NCBI GenBank assembly: GCA_029255685.2
Contig: CM055313.2
Coordinates: 68,798,641 to 68,862,640 of the forward strand
Origin: Silene conica
Lineage: Eukaryota; Streptophyta; Magnoliopsida; Caryophyllales; Caryophyllaceae
Direction of reading: 5' to 3'
DNA length: 64,000 bases
A program made the translations under genes and the position numbers. Shown piece by piece: positions 35,215 through 47,655 of the stretch (its first letter is position 1; the number at the start of each line of letters is the position of its first letter). A model generated the notes under the pieces. The model was given only the letters and a program-made list of their open reading frames with translations. It did not search any database and was not told the origin of the DNA.

Positions 35215-36614
35215 AAAAATAGAAACAAAGAAATCTACCTCAAAGGAGACTTCAGCGACGCGCTTAGGCAAGTCCCGGAAGGGACGCTTTTTTAGAATAG
35301 AAGCAGAAGCTGGGAACAATAGGGAGTTCAGAGTAGGCCAGAGCTTGGTCTGGGAACCTCCAAAGTCTCCTGGAAACTCCAGCTGCAGAGGAGGAGAGGA
35401 AGATTCTCCAGAAAATGTTCGAGGTAGCTGTTCCAAAATAGGCTTAAAGCCAGGAGTAGGAATGGAGGGAAGAACCACCAGAGGAGACGGATCAACAAAG
35501 GGAACCTCAGGAACAGACTCCTGAACCAGATCAACGGTATCAACTTCAATTGGGGCAGCCTGGGACCCGGCTCCAGCAGAGCTCCCCTCAACAACATCCA
35601 CTTTCTTTTTCTTCGAGGATCCAGCATCCCCAGGAGCTAACCTCTTCCTACGCAGCTGCATCACCCTACTTATATCAACTCTGGGCTTGCCTGGAAAGAC
35701 AGAAGTCAGTATAAAACCAAACATAACCTACCCAGAAAAAACAGCCATATCAAAACACCGTACCTTCCTTCTTTACCGCCAGAACAGCAGAATCCCGGAC
35801 CAGCCTAGAGAAAGTTCTCTCCTCGGCAGGAAGGTCCAGGAGCTTGGCCTTCGAAGTAGGGGGATCCACAGCATCAGGGAACTTAGCCAAGCTATGCCCT
35901 GCAGAAGCCAATAAAAACCATCAGCATGAAACCAACAGCAAAGTAATCTGGCAAAACCAACACCAGAGCAGAGGTAGTACCTTCCACGGACTGCCAGTCG
36001 GCAAAAATGTAGTCTGGGGAGGTAGGAAGAGTGTCGATCTTGACAAAAATATACCGAGTGAACCACTTACTATCATCAGGAGTGGTGGAGAAAACAATGG
36101 CAGAAGGCATATTATCATGACCACGAATGGTGCACTGAAAATGGCCCAGAGAACGAGGGGCGAACCACTGCCCCAGGTCGGCTAAACCAATGCTCAGCCC
36201 TCGTTCACGGTTCAGGGCGCAAATGCTGAGCAAGATCCTCCACGCATGTGGAGCAACCTGACACATTGCCAGTTTGGTCAACTTCAGGAAATCAACAATT
36301 AAATCAGGGAAAGGAAATCTGAGACCCAAACGGAAGGGGTACTCGTAGAAGCAAGTCCACCCCTCCCTCTCAAAGTCGGCTTTCTCGCCGGCACGGGGGA
36401 AGTGGTAGACAACCTCATCCGGAAACCCGAACCGAACCTTGATGAGAGACGCATGGGACTCGTTGAAGGTAGAGTCACACAAGTGCTTCGCAGCAAGTAG
36501 ACCTTGTGAAGGGAAAGGGCCAGAATACTCCTCAGAAGCAGGAACAGACCCACAAGATCCAGCAGGGGCAGGAGTAGCAACAGGAGTAGCAGAAGAGGAT
36601 TCAGGAGCAGACAT
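34511..36614 (-). CDS. antisense spliced gene of the Tat/Retand element (PF04195-like N-terminus, coiled-coil C-terminus)
   Basis: Start chosen at ATG 36612-36614 (MSAPESSS); the frame upstream to 36647 has no ATG. Four exons fit GT-AG borders and give one open frame of 619 residues: 36614-35981, 35898-35764, 35690-35239, 35149-34511. Introns are 82, 73 and 89 bp; the third has a long T tract on the coding strand. Exon 1 holds a block (FPFPDLIVDFLKLTKLA, QVAPHAWRILLSICAL) resembling the plant 'putative gypsy type transposon' family. Exon 3 has a KKKK basic stretch that could be a nuclear signal. Exon 4 is a long Glu/Lys/Ala coiled coil with a KLKAQEE repeat and an acidic end. Extra antisense ORFs of this kind are known in Tat elements; their role is unknown. 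No lesion is visible. Confidence 0.75.
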
Positions 36615-37009
36615 GGTAAAAAGACGAAAGCAGTAAAAGAGTTTCACAACAGAGAAAGTAAGAAAGCAAGAGAAAGTAAGAAAGCAAGAGGAAGCAAGAA
36701 AGAAGGTAAATTTTTTGAAAGAGGTAAAATAAAGTACACGGTTAAAGGGGGTATTTATAGGAGAGTCACATGGGTTAAATTTGAAAGTTAAATTTCAAAA
36801 GGCAAACTGAAGGGTTAAAGAGAGTAAATAATGGGGGACAAGGTAGTTAATGAAGTGATGGGGCAAGTGGGGCAGATGTGACAAAAGAGCGGCTGTGAAC
36901 AGTTGCCGAAACCCCAACTACCTCCATTAAACTCAGAAACTTATTCAAGGCGCGAAAGGAAATTCCAGCCCAATTAAAAGCCAAGATTAGGCTGAAATTT
37001 GGGGGAAAT
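36615..37009. other. upstream region of the antisense gene and T1 polypurine tract
   Basis: No gene. It contains a direct repeat of GAAAGTAAGAAAGCAAGA (about 36654-36690) and a TATTTATAG motif (TATA-like, minus-strand reading CTATAAATA) near 36753-36761, a plausible promoter for the antisense gene. It ends in the polypurine tract 37001-37008. Confidence 0.55.
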
Positions 37010-37555
37010 TGTTTAGCCCAAAATTTACATCTCACTATTGGGCCCAGTGATAAATAATTACGCAGCCCAACGCCAGAGGCAGATCAGACGCAGACTAGAC
37101 GCAGACTAGATGCAGATCAGGCATAGCCCAGAGCAGAAAAAGAGCTGTTGAAAGGAAAGGAATGGGTCAAAACCCTAAGAGAATATTCCCCTGCATTCTC
37201 TCCCACATTTCAGCACCAGAAACTGAGTCCGTTAAGCATAATTCGCAGCTATAAAAAGAGAGACTAGGTCATAACTTAATCATCTAGTTCATACGTTGTA
37301 AACCCTACTTCTCTAGCAAAATACTTGTAATCCGTCCCTACAGTGAAAAACCTTCGATCATAGTGAAAATATTGGTGGGATTCCGTTCCCCCCGCGGTTG
37401 TTTCCCTAAACGGGTTTTTCCGCGTCACCAAAAACTTTGCGTGTTACTCTTTGTTCATTTTTGCTTTGCATTTATCTTTTACACAAACCTTCATATTGGT
37501 TGGCACTTTGACTCATAACACAATCAATTGACTCGGTAGAAATTTTACCAAAACA
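37010..37555 (+). repeat. T1 3' LTR
   Basis: 546 bp, identical to the 5' LTR except for G at 37193 in place of A at 27444. Confidence 0.92.
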
Positions 37556-37560
37556 CATAC

Positions 37561-38352
37561 CCGACATTTGGTGTTGCAGCAACTAGCCTGAACACCCCTT
37601 CTTCTCACGCTAATTCCTCTCACCACCGTGCCCCTCACCACCTCTGGCCACCACCACTGTCACCACTGACCCACGGTGGTTCCAGGGGTGGTCCACTCGA
37701 GCCCTCTTCCTCCTCCGACGTCCCATGACAACTTTCCTAATTGGCTTGCTCACACGCTATCATCCTCTGTTCTGGATTCCGTATGTTGCTGCCCTACTTT
37801 TAACGCCTCAAAAAGTCCCAATATGGTGGTGCTCCGGCCACCACGCACCACCATACAGCCACCCACGTAGCATACTAACACCCTACCACTACTACTGAGA
37901 CACTCGTACCATGTACTAAGCAAAACAACAGTTCGAAAACAATAAAAGACAACGAAACAGAGCATGACAAGGTTGTTTACTATCGACGTTATTGCGATTA
38001 AAGCACCACTCACGGTGGTCCTACGGTGGGTTAACGAAGACAAACGTGTTATACGTACTACAAGGGTTACATACAACTTTAGTATACATACTTGAAAGTA
38101 TAAAACAATATGATAAACTACTTACTAACATTGTTGTGCAAGGTAAACGATGGTGGCGATGGGCTGTTCATGCTGCGTTTTTCTCCCTCAAATTCACACC
38201 AAAAACATATCTCCCATCTTATTGGGGTGTGTTACGACCGTGGTGGGTCGGGTTGTTACTAAGTGGTGGGTGGAAGCTATTATAAACATGTCACAAGCCT
38301 CACATTCTACCGATGTGGGACAATTGTTCTCTCATACTCATGGGGTGTTACA
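37561..38352 (-). repeat. R 5' LTR, segment 4, with an unrelated U3 end
   Basis: 37561-38197 matches 3890-4520 of the left LTR. From 38198 to the end the two LTRs share nothing visible: here 155 bp leading to GGGGTGTTACA, there 685 bp leading to GGGTATTACA. The end is real, because the duplication AGGTT follows at 38353-38357. The minus strand near this end (TGTAACACCCC ... GTCCCACATCGG) looks like a common plant LTR start. Confidence 0.8.
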
Positions 38353-38357
38353 AGGTT

Positions 38358-38880
38358 CCAGTTTTATAATATAAGTTTTGAGTGTTATATAATAACTTTT
38401 CAGTGTTGTATTTTTGAGTTTCCAAGTTATAATATATGTTTGGTGTTATTTTTATAAAATTTTAGTGTTGTATTATAAATTTTTATTGTTATATTATAAG
38501 TTTTCAGTGTTATAAATTTTTGTCTTGTATTATAAAATTTATAAAAATAACACCAAACATATATTATAAATTTCAGTGTTATAATATTAGGTTTCAGTGG
38601 TATAATATAAGTTTTGAGTGTTATATTATAACTTTTCAGTGTTATATTATAACTTTTCAGTGTTATATTTCGAGTTTCAAGGTTATAATATATGTTTGGT
38701 GTTATTTTTATAAAATTTTAGTGTTGTATTATAAATTTTTAGTGTTATATTATAAGTTTGTAAGTATTATAGGGTAAGTTTGAAGTGTTATAATATAAAT
38801 TTTTAAGTGTTAAATTTTTTAATTTTCAGTGTTATAATATTAGGTTATAGTGTTGTATTATAAAATTTAGAGCTTAAAAA
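38358..38880. repeat. AT-rich degenerate array, right part
   Basis: Irregular repeats of TTTCAGTGTTATATTATAA and related units (unit about 20-30 bp), with short inverted segments, for example ACACCAAACATATATTATAA near 38553 against its complement near 38687. Similar units lie at about 2130-2266, so R inserted inside this array. Confidence 0.75.
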
Positions 38881-40128
<1,248 letters not shown>

Positions 40129-40140
40129 TATATATATATA

Positions 40141-40984
40141 TTTGATTAAAATTAGAAAATTAAAAATGGAAAATTATTCTATTAAAATTAGAAAATTAGA
40201 AAATATTTGATGAAATAATAATTTATTTATAATTTTCCTATTAGAATTAGAAAAATAAGAAAATAATTAATTAGCTAAATACAACTTTTCTATTAGAATT
40301 AAGAAATGGTAGATTATTTATAAATTTCCTATTAGATTTAGAACAATATTATTATTTTAGATTTGTATACTTACTATATATGGTTATTAATTTTATTCAA
40401 TATTTCTATTAAATATGAAAATGGGAAATAAGTTAGAACATAATTGCTTATTTACAGATTTGTTATTAGACTTCGAACATTATTCTTTAATATTTATATA
40501 CTTACTATTTAAGGTTATTAACTTTATTAAACCTTTAACTCAGTTTGTCTTCGTCCTAACATTAAAATGGGTCAAAACTAGTCTCACTTGGAGATATTAG
40601 AAAATTCTGTTACTTTTCCTTATGCATTATGTTTTTATCCTTTTCATATTACTTGACCCTTCTTAAACTTTAAATGAATACCCCGTCTTAATTAAAAATT
40701 TGTGAAATTAATAAAAAGGACTAAAGTATTTAATATTATAAATTTTCGTACTTAACGATGCAAAAGAAATGAGATATATTCTTTAATTAAGTAAAAATGG
40801 AAATAAGACAAATGTCAAATATACTATACTTTATGAGTATAAATATAAATGTTAAAAACCACAATTATGCTTTAGATAGATCAAGTGGAATAATTGTGTG
40901 GATGACATTTATTTTAAATGAGTATTTAAAGGTATTTCATAAACAACGAAATATTTTTCCTACATATTTCCACTTTATTCTTTA
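40141..40984. other. AT-rich spacer without a gene
   Basis: Repeated short phrases (ATTAAAATTAGAAAATTA, TTTTCTATTAGAATTA) suggest old low-complexity duplications. No gene is seen. Confidence 0.5.
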
Positions 40985-43720
40985 GAGATGAGACATTGTT
41001 TTATATAGTGACGTATTTTTTTATGAGTGTGGGGGTAGATAGATTTTGAGGGAGCAGCTAAGTGTCTTAAGGGGTATGGTTAGACTCCGACGTTTAAGAG
41101 TGTAATTTGAGTAGTACAACAAAATCTCGAGAGACTGGAGTAATTCAGAGATACAGTTGATGATTTTGATTATCAAGCTGGTTAGTTGGGTTGTCAAGTA
41201 TCGGTTTAATGAGTATATAAACATATAATTATAAATAAATATAAATAATAAAGAACACAACGACGTACGTGAGTCAATCGGAATACTATTTTGGTGAGAT
41301 GAAATTTAATTGTGTATTAGAAGGTATTTCATAAACAAGAAAGTAATGACAAAAATAAGGTGTTTCCGAGCAGACGGAAAGAGTAAGCAATAAAAAGATC
41401 AAAATTATTTTTAATCATAATATTAGATTATAGTTTATTATAGTCCATATTTCTTTTTTCCTCCATATTTGCAACTTATTTTTTACAATAAGATATTGTC
41501 TTATAGGGTAGTGTTTGATTTTACATTAGATTTGTTGATTTTTGTTTTTAGGAATGGGGGTAGATAGGTCTCAAGGGATGAAGTAAGTGTCTTAGGGGTA
41601 AGGTTACTCTCCGACGTGCGTTTAAGTGTGATTTGAGTTGTATAAAAAAATGTCTATAAGTTATGGTTTTTCAGGGATACCATTGATTTTGTTGGTCAAG
41701 TTGGTTAGTTAGCGCTGAGAAGGGTACGAAGAATACCTGAATGGTATGTGAAAAAGGTACGTGTGTACTAAAATTATGATTAGAAAAACTGAAAAAATAA
41801 GTCGATAAATTTTATTTCAAAGTTCTATTTTATGAAAATGATAGTGCATAAATATTGTAAAAATAGGTTAGAAATATCTGAAGTAACATGTATGTATATA
41901 TACTCAATTTTTATTGTTAGAGGGCGAGGGTTGATTTTACATTAGACGTATCTATTTCTTTTAGGGGTGGGGGTAGATAGGTCTCGAGGGAGCAGATAAG
42001 TGTCTTAGGGGATAGAGTTACTCTCTGACGTTGAATAATGTGATTTGAGTAGTACAAGTAAATGTCGGTAGCTTAGGCTGAGGTTTCCAGGGATACATTT
42101 TACAATTGATTTTGATGGTTAAGTTGGACACATTATTGCTTGACCTTTCTTAAACTTAAAATGGAATCTGCTCTTAATCAAGAATTTGTGGAAGTAATAT
42201 AGACAAATATTTGGGTATATAACTCTATATAAATTATTGCCTAAAAGAAACGTCTACGATCAAGACACATTCGACCAAATTAATTAAGAGAAACACCATT
42301 ATTATTTTTGATACAAGAGCAACACTACTATTCAAGTGGATATTATATACTTTCCTACTCAACAATGCGAAGAAAATGAAATTTTTAATTAAATAAAAAA
42401 AAGACTGATGTTAAATATATTATACATAAGATAAATCCAAAAATAATTACGATTTAAGAATCATATATATAAACAACATAAACCACACTGATGACGTAGG
42501 TGGGTTAAGTCGAATAATTGTATGATAATAATTTATAGTCTGTATTTTTTTTCTGTATATTTTCAACTTATTCTTTATAGATGAAACATTATTTTATAAG
42601 GCAGGGTTGATTTAACACTGAATGTGTCAATTTTTTGAGGGAGTGGGGAGAGATAGTTCTTGAGAGGTAAGATTACTCTCTAATGTTTAAGAGAGTAATT
42701 TGAGTAGTACAAGCATATGCCAATAACCTGCAACTGGCCAGCGATACATTTGATGAATGGTCATGTTGGTTAGTTAGGTTGTTAAATTACAATCTAAGGA
42801 GTATAAATATAAGTAATAAAGAACACAATGATGATATAGGTGGATCAGGTGGAATAATTGTGTGGGTGAAATGAAATGTAGAGAAGTATTAGATGAACAA
42901 CAAAGTAATGAAAAATTTGAAACGAAGACGTCGTAAGAAGATCAAAGTTATTTGTTAGTCATAGTTATAAGATTATAGTTTATAATTTGTATTCTATTTT
43001 CCCCTATACATATTTTCAACTTTTTTTTTTTTACAGATGGTCATTGTCTTATATGGTGTGAGTTGATTTTACACTGTATGTGTCGTTTTATTGGGGGGTA
43101 GGGATACGTAGGTCTTGAGGATAGAAGTATCTTGGGGTAGGGTTACTCTTTGACTTTTAATATTGTGTTTGAGTAGTGCACTCAAATGTCGATAAGTTAG
43201 AATTGTTCAGGCATACAGTTAGATAATTTAAGTTGGTTAATTGGGTCAGAAGATATGACGAATGCTTAAATGATGTGGAAAAAGGGTAGTAAGGCAATGA
43301 TTATAAAAAATGAGAAAATAATTATAAGAATTTCATTTGAGATTATATAATGAGAAAAAGATATAGGCACATATGCTCTAAAATAGGTAAAAAATATCTT
43401 AAATATCATGTATATATACTCAATTTTAATTGTTTTATATGATGGGAGTTGATTTTTCAATGGAGGTGTATATTTTTTTAGAGGTGGGGTTATATAGCTC
43501 TTGAGGTAGGAGATAGTGTTTTTAGGATAGGACTACTTTCCGACATTTAAGAGTGTGATTTGAGTAGTACATGCAAATATAGGTATGACGAGGTTGTTCA
43601 GTGACGCATACGGTCGATTCTGATGGTCAAGTTGGTTAGTTGGGTGAAAAGGGCACGTACGCTGGATGGCTGGATGGTTGAATGGTATGGAAAATGAGGG
43701 GTAAGTAGTAAGAAAATTAA
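40985..43720. repeat. degenerate long-unit tandem array (about six units)
   Basis: A landmark GGGGGTAGATAGGTCT-like phrase recurs near 41030, 41550, 41965, 42640, 43100 and 43480, each followed by AAGTGTCTTAGGGG, GTTACTCTCCGACGTTTAA, GTGATTTGAGTAGTAC and a phrase with TGGTTAGTTGGGTT. Spacing is about 380-670 bp, so units have gained or lost sequence. No coding sequence is seen in any unit. Confidence 0.75.
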
Positions 43721-43890
43721 GGAAGTAGATAAATTTTATTTGAAGGTTGTATTATTTGTAAATGACATAGGCATATATGCAATAAAAATAGGATAAAAAT
43801 CTCTAAAACATCATGTTTCTAAACTCAATTTTGTTTTTCTTTGTGAAACACAAAAATAGTTAATCAAATGTTAATAAATTTCATGTCAAT

Positions 43891-45186
43891 TGATACGTGC
43901 CTATTTTATGCATTTTATTTATTCTTTTGGCACGTATTTTCTACATTTTCGTGACTTTTAGTTGTTTTTTCTCCCGAAACGGTTTACTTTGGCATTTCAA
44001 TGTTTTATATGTAGGAATGCGCGGAAGTGAGCAAAACTGAACCTTATTTGCCTTTCGGAAGCTGTTTTGAGTGCTAATGCGGAGTAAGGATCCGAGTTGC
44101 ACATCCATGTGTTGCTATTGGGCCAGATTAAAGCTGAAACGGACCAGAAGCGGTCGACCGACCCACCAGAGAAGTCGGCCGACCTGAGCCCAGTTCGCAG
44201 AAAAGCCCAGCAGCGGTTAAAGTGGTCGACCGACCCGCATCAGAGGTCGACCGACCAGAAGCTGACCCGGGGACTTTTATTTCGTGTTTCTACTTTCCTA
44301 ATCTTGTAATAATTCTTATTTAAGGAGACCTAAACTCTTCAATTAGGTCAAGCAATTTTATTAGAGAAGTAATTCCATTAGCAAGTAATTTTTATTATCA
44401 AAGCACCTTATGTTATTCAAGGACTCCATAGTTAGAAAGAGATTTTATTCAAGCTTTCATCTTTGTTCTTAGATTTTCCAATTAAGTTGTAAGTTTGCTA
44501 CAATTCAATCTTCCCTTTTAATTTAATCTTGTTATTCATCTTATTGTTGTTTCTTAATTCATGTTTTCCCTTTTATTGTCATCTTTAATTATGTTAATTC
44601 CTTTGATGTTCTTAGTTATTGTTAGTTTCATAATTAAAAGTATGCATAGCTAATTCTTGTGATTAGGAATTAGGGGAACCATGGTAAAGATTTGATTTTG
44701 ATAGTTTAATGATTGAATTACCAATCCCCCATTGTTGTTGGTGAAAACTAATCCTTAGGATTGAAAGATTATTAGGATTAGTTTAACAACAACCTTGGGA
44801 TTGCCCTTGAACGAAAGTTTAGTGCTTTTCTAGGAACCCTAAGACCGTAAGGATTGGGTAGAATATTGACCTAAAGGTTTATTCATTGTTCCTTGGGATT
44901 GTGTTATTTGATTATTTTACCCTTCATTGACTTGTTTTAACCATGGGGAACCAAAGTTCCTAATCTCCTTTTACCTTATTTTATTTTTCTTGTTTATTTT
45001 GTCCTTTTAGTTATTAGTTTAAATCTCAAATCAAAACCCCTTTTTTTTGGTTACTTGTAATAGACTTTAAATTCGCAAACATATTTAACCTTGTCTCTCT
45101 GTGGTTCGACCCTTGACTTATCCTATCTAAGTTTAAGCTGAGGTTTTATAAATCTTATCTTTGGCACCCCTCAACGACGGGTATCA
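43891..45186 (+). repeat. E2 5' LTR
   Basis: 1296 bp, ending CAACGACGGGTATCA. Two phased 12-mer pairs lie at 44152-44256. Confidence 0.9.
44152..44256 (+). repeat. phased 12-mer pairs in E2 5' LTR
   Basis: Starts at 44152 (GGTCGACCGACC) and 44173 (AGTCGGCCGACC), then 44224 and 44245 (both GGTCGACCGACC). Spacing 21 bp in both pairs. Confidence 0.92.
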
Positions 45187-45191
45187 AATTT

Positions 45192-45209
45192 TGGCGCCGT
45201 TGCCGGGGA
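45192..45209 (+). promoter_or_regulatory. E2 primer-binding site (tRNA-Asp type)
   Basis: TGGCGCCGTTGCCGGGGA five bases after the LTR, identical to the E1 site. Confidence 0.88.
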
Positions 45210-45357
45210 GACGGTATAATTTTGTTTGTTAATTTTTAGTTTATTTTTCTTGTCTTAAGGAACTTAGGTTCCTTAAGACCGTTACTTACCTTTTCTTCTA
45301 GTTTTGTTTAGAAGACAGGTTTTTGAGAGGAAGGCTTGAGTACTCTTTTGTTTAGAT

Positions 45358-47655
45358 ATGGATTCTATTTATGACCACCTACAGCCAAAGGCTCAAGATT
45401 TACCAAAGGGATTCGCCTTGCCTACCCCCACCACTGGCTCCTTTGTGCTCCACCCAAATAACATCTTTTTGGTGGAACGGAGTCAGTTTTCTGGTCTACC
45501 GGACGAAGATCCAATGAAGCATGTTACAACCTTCACGGATTATTGTTGTGCCATACCCATACCTGACGGGGTGACTAGAGACGAGGTGCTGGCAATGATG
45601 TTCCTGTTCTCATTAAAAGATGCCGCGCGAGATTGGTATCGCTACCTTGATAGGACAGCTGAGAAGGTTACGGATTGGACTTCCTTGGCATTGGCTTTTT
45701 ACAAGAAATACTTCCCTCTTGCAAAAGCCGAAGACTTAAGAAGCCAAATCCGTAACTTTCAACAAGGACCTGATGAAGGATTTTGTGAAGCATGGGATCG
45801 GTTCAAGAAATTGGTCCGTTCTATCCCTCACCATAACTTTCAACAATGGGACCTGTGTAGCCGATTTTACAACGCCCTTTACGATGATTATAAGATGATT
45901 CTTGATGCGGCCGCCAATGGAAGATTCCAGAATAACACCGACCATATGAAGGGTTGGGAAACCATTGAAGACATGGCGGTGCATAGGGCTGCCTTTAAGA
46001 GTTCACGTGGGAATTCACGAGGGCTGAATGTGGAGATGAATAGAGTGATGGCTCTTGAGACAACAGTTGAAGCCCGTTTTGAAAAGCTTGAGGCAACCCA
46101 GCTGAAGCTTGAAAGTGCGAACCTAGTTACTACGGTTGACAGCACGGGTGAGATTGAGAACTTGAGAGCTCTTGTTGGTGTTTTAACAAGGCAGGTTATG
46201 GAGATGAGTAAGGCTCAAATGGCCTCCTCAAAGGTTTTTGAAGAACACTTGATAAACATAGCCAACCGAATAACTAGCTCTCCAACTAGTTGTGAGGGAC
46301 CCATGGAGACGTTGAACGCCATAAATCTTAGGAGTGGCCGTGTTTGTAAAGAATCAACCCAAAAAGATGATTCTGCCGAGGTTCAAAACGAAGAATCTGA
46401 TCCCGTCAACAGGACAGGAGGTCGACCGACCGCTACTGTAGGTCGACCGACCTCGGTTCCTGACGTGAGATCAGATTCTGGAGAAAAGAAAATTTCGGAT
46501 GTTGCATATTCTGGTCGATCGACCGCTGCTGTTGGTCGGCCGACCGACGTTCCTAAGCAGAGTGCTGTTTTGACTCCGGAATCGCTGGATTCCTCCTTCA
46601 TTCAGGGCCTCACCGAAATTTTACAGCTGAAAAAGCCAAAGGTTGCTGATCCTATGGCTAATGTCACCGTTCCTTATCCCGAAAGACTGAAAAATTCAAA
46701 AGAGGATCGGAAATTTGGTAAGTTTTTGGAGATGGTGAAGAATCTTGAGGTAACCATCCCTTTCACTGATTTAATTACCCAGGTACCTTCTTATGCTAAA
46801 TTCATGAAAGATATTTTGAGTCGTAAGAGGAATTTTCAGGACGACGGTGCTGTTGCTTTTGTGGAAGAATGTTATGTTCTTTCACAAGATAATATATCAC
46901 CCAAGTTAAAAGACCCAGGTAGTTTTTCCATCCCTTGTACCATAGGTAATCATGTTATAGGGAAAGCCCTTTGTGATCTAGGGGCTAGCGTCAGTGTTAT
47001 ACCTTATTCTGTATGTGAAAGACTTGGTTTAGGTAGACTTAAAGTCACCAATATTACCTTACAGATGGCTGATAGATCAACCCAAAGACCATTAGGGGTC
47101 TTGGAGGATGTCCCAGTAAGAGTGGGAAAGTTCTTTATTCCTGTGGATTTCGTTGTTTTAGACATTGTTGAGGATAGTCAAATACCTATTATTTTAGGTA
47201 GACCATTTTTACACACAGCTGGGGCTGTAATAGATGTCAAACGCGGGATCATTACTTTGGAAATCGGGGATGACACTATCGAGTTTAGCCTTGCCCATAA
47301 GGCAACTATTCCTACTGATGATACTTGTTGCTCCATCGATATTATAGACAGGAATGTTATCCTTAATTGGAGGGAATCCTTGACCAAGGATCCCTTAGAT
47401 GATCTGACAGTTTTGGATAAGTGTGCAGGTAACCCAGCTGAAGATGCTAAAGAGCTGGATGTGATAGAAGAAGAGGAAGAGGAGTATGAGCTCACCGAAG
47501 AAGAGAATGAGAAACTCATAAGCCTAGCTAATGCAAGTCTGGTAAACATGTGCTATTCTATTAGTACTGATTCTGTTCAGGCAGTTGAGGTAAAGGTACC
47601 AGAGCGTAAGCCACTTCCTCCTAATCTTAAGTATGTTTTCTTAGATGAATACTGA
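45358..47655 (+). pseudogene. E2 gag-protease
   Basis: ATG 45358 opens 765 codons. The gag core spans about residues 40-190 (DAARDWYRYLDRTAEKVTDW, EGFCEAWDRFKKLVRSIPHH), then a coiled-coil-like stretch near 220-310, GRPT repeats near 355-400, and a retropepsin-like domain near 520-640 with CDLGASVSVIPYSV (DLGAS in place of the usual DTG/DSG) and IPIILGRPFL. There is no CCHC knuckle, unlike E1. The acidic linker EEEEEYELTEEE precedes KYVFLDEY and the stop. The pol frame begins 11 bases before this stop in another frame; because Athila gag-pol is normally read as one frame, this is probably a frameshift mutation, though a programmed shift cannot be excluded. Confidence 0.85.
46420..46545 (+). 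repeat. phased 12-mer pairs inside E2 gag
   Basis: Starts at 46420 and 46441 (both GGTCGACCGACC), then 46513 (GGTCGATCGACC) and 46534 (GGTCGGCCGACC). Spacing 21 bp; read as GRPT, GRPT, GRST, GRPT. Confidence 0.92.

Larger units (their letters stand above)
27261..37555 (+). mobile_element. T1: Tat/Retand-type Ty3/gypsy retrotransposon, nearly intact
   Basis: Two 546-bp LTRs (27261-27806 and 37010-37555) with TGTTTAGCCC...CAAAACA ends and the duplication CATAC (27256-27260 and 37556-37560). They differ at one visible base (A at 27444, G at 37193). Order: LTR, primer-binding site, gag-protease-RT-RNase H-archaeal-type RNase H-integrase in one frame, an antisense gene, polypurine tract GGGGGAAA (37001-37008), LTR. 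The second RNase H and the antisense gene place it in the Tat lineage near Retand. Two TAG stops in the polyprotein probably make it non-autonomous, but it is clearly the youngest insertion in R. Confidence 0.92.
2272..38352 (-). mobile_element. R: non-coding LTR retrotransposon (LARD-like, chromovirus-type ends), hosting three nested insertions
   Basis: Bounded by a 5-bp duplication AGGTT (2267-2271 and 38353-38357). On the minus strand the element reads: 5' LTR (right side, 38352 to 7570, interrupted), a primer-binding site TGGTATCAGAGC complementary to initiator tRNA-Met (7555-7566), about 2.35 kb of internal sequence without any convincing reading frame, a purine tract AAGGAGGGAAGAC (5206-5218), then the 3' LTR (5205 to 2272). 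LTR ends have the form TGTAA...TTACA. Very large LTRs with a short non-coding interior match the definition of a large retrotransposon derivative (LARD), which would need proteins supplied by an autonomous relative. The right LTR was split by E1, the non-LTR element and T1. Without these insertions R is about 7.7 kb. Confidence 0.8.

Noticed and set aside
35072..35524. Plus-strand 150-codon frame with a poly-Lys run
   Set aside because: It overlaps the antisense gene; the Lys run is the complement of the polypyrimidine tract of its third intron.
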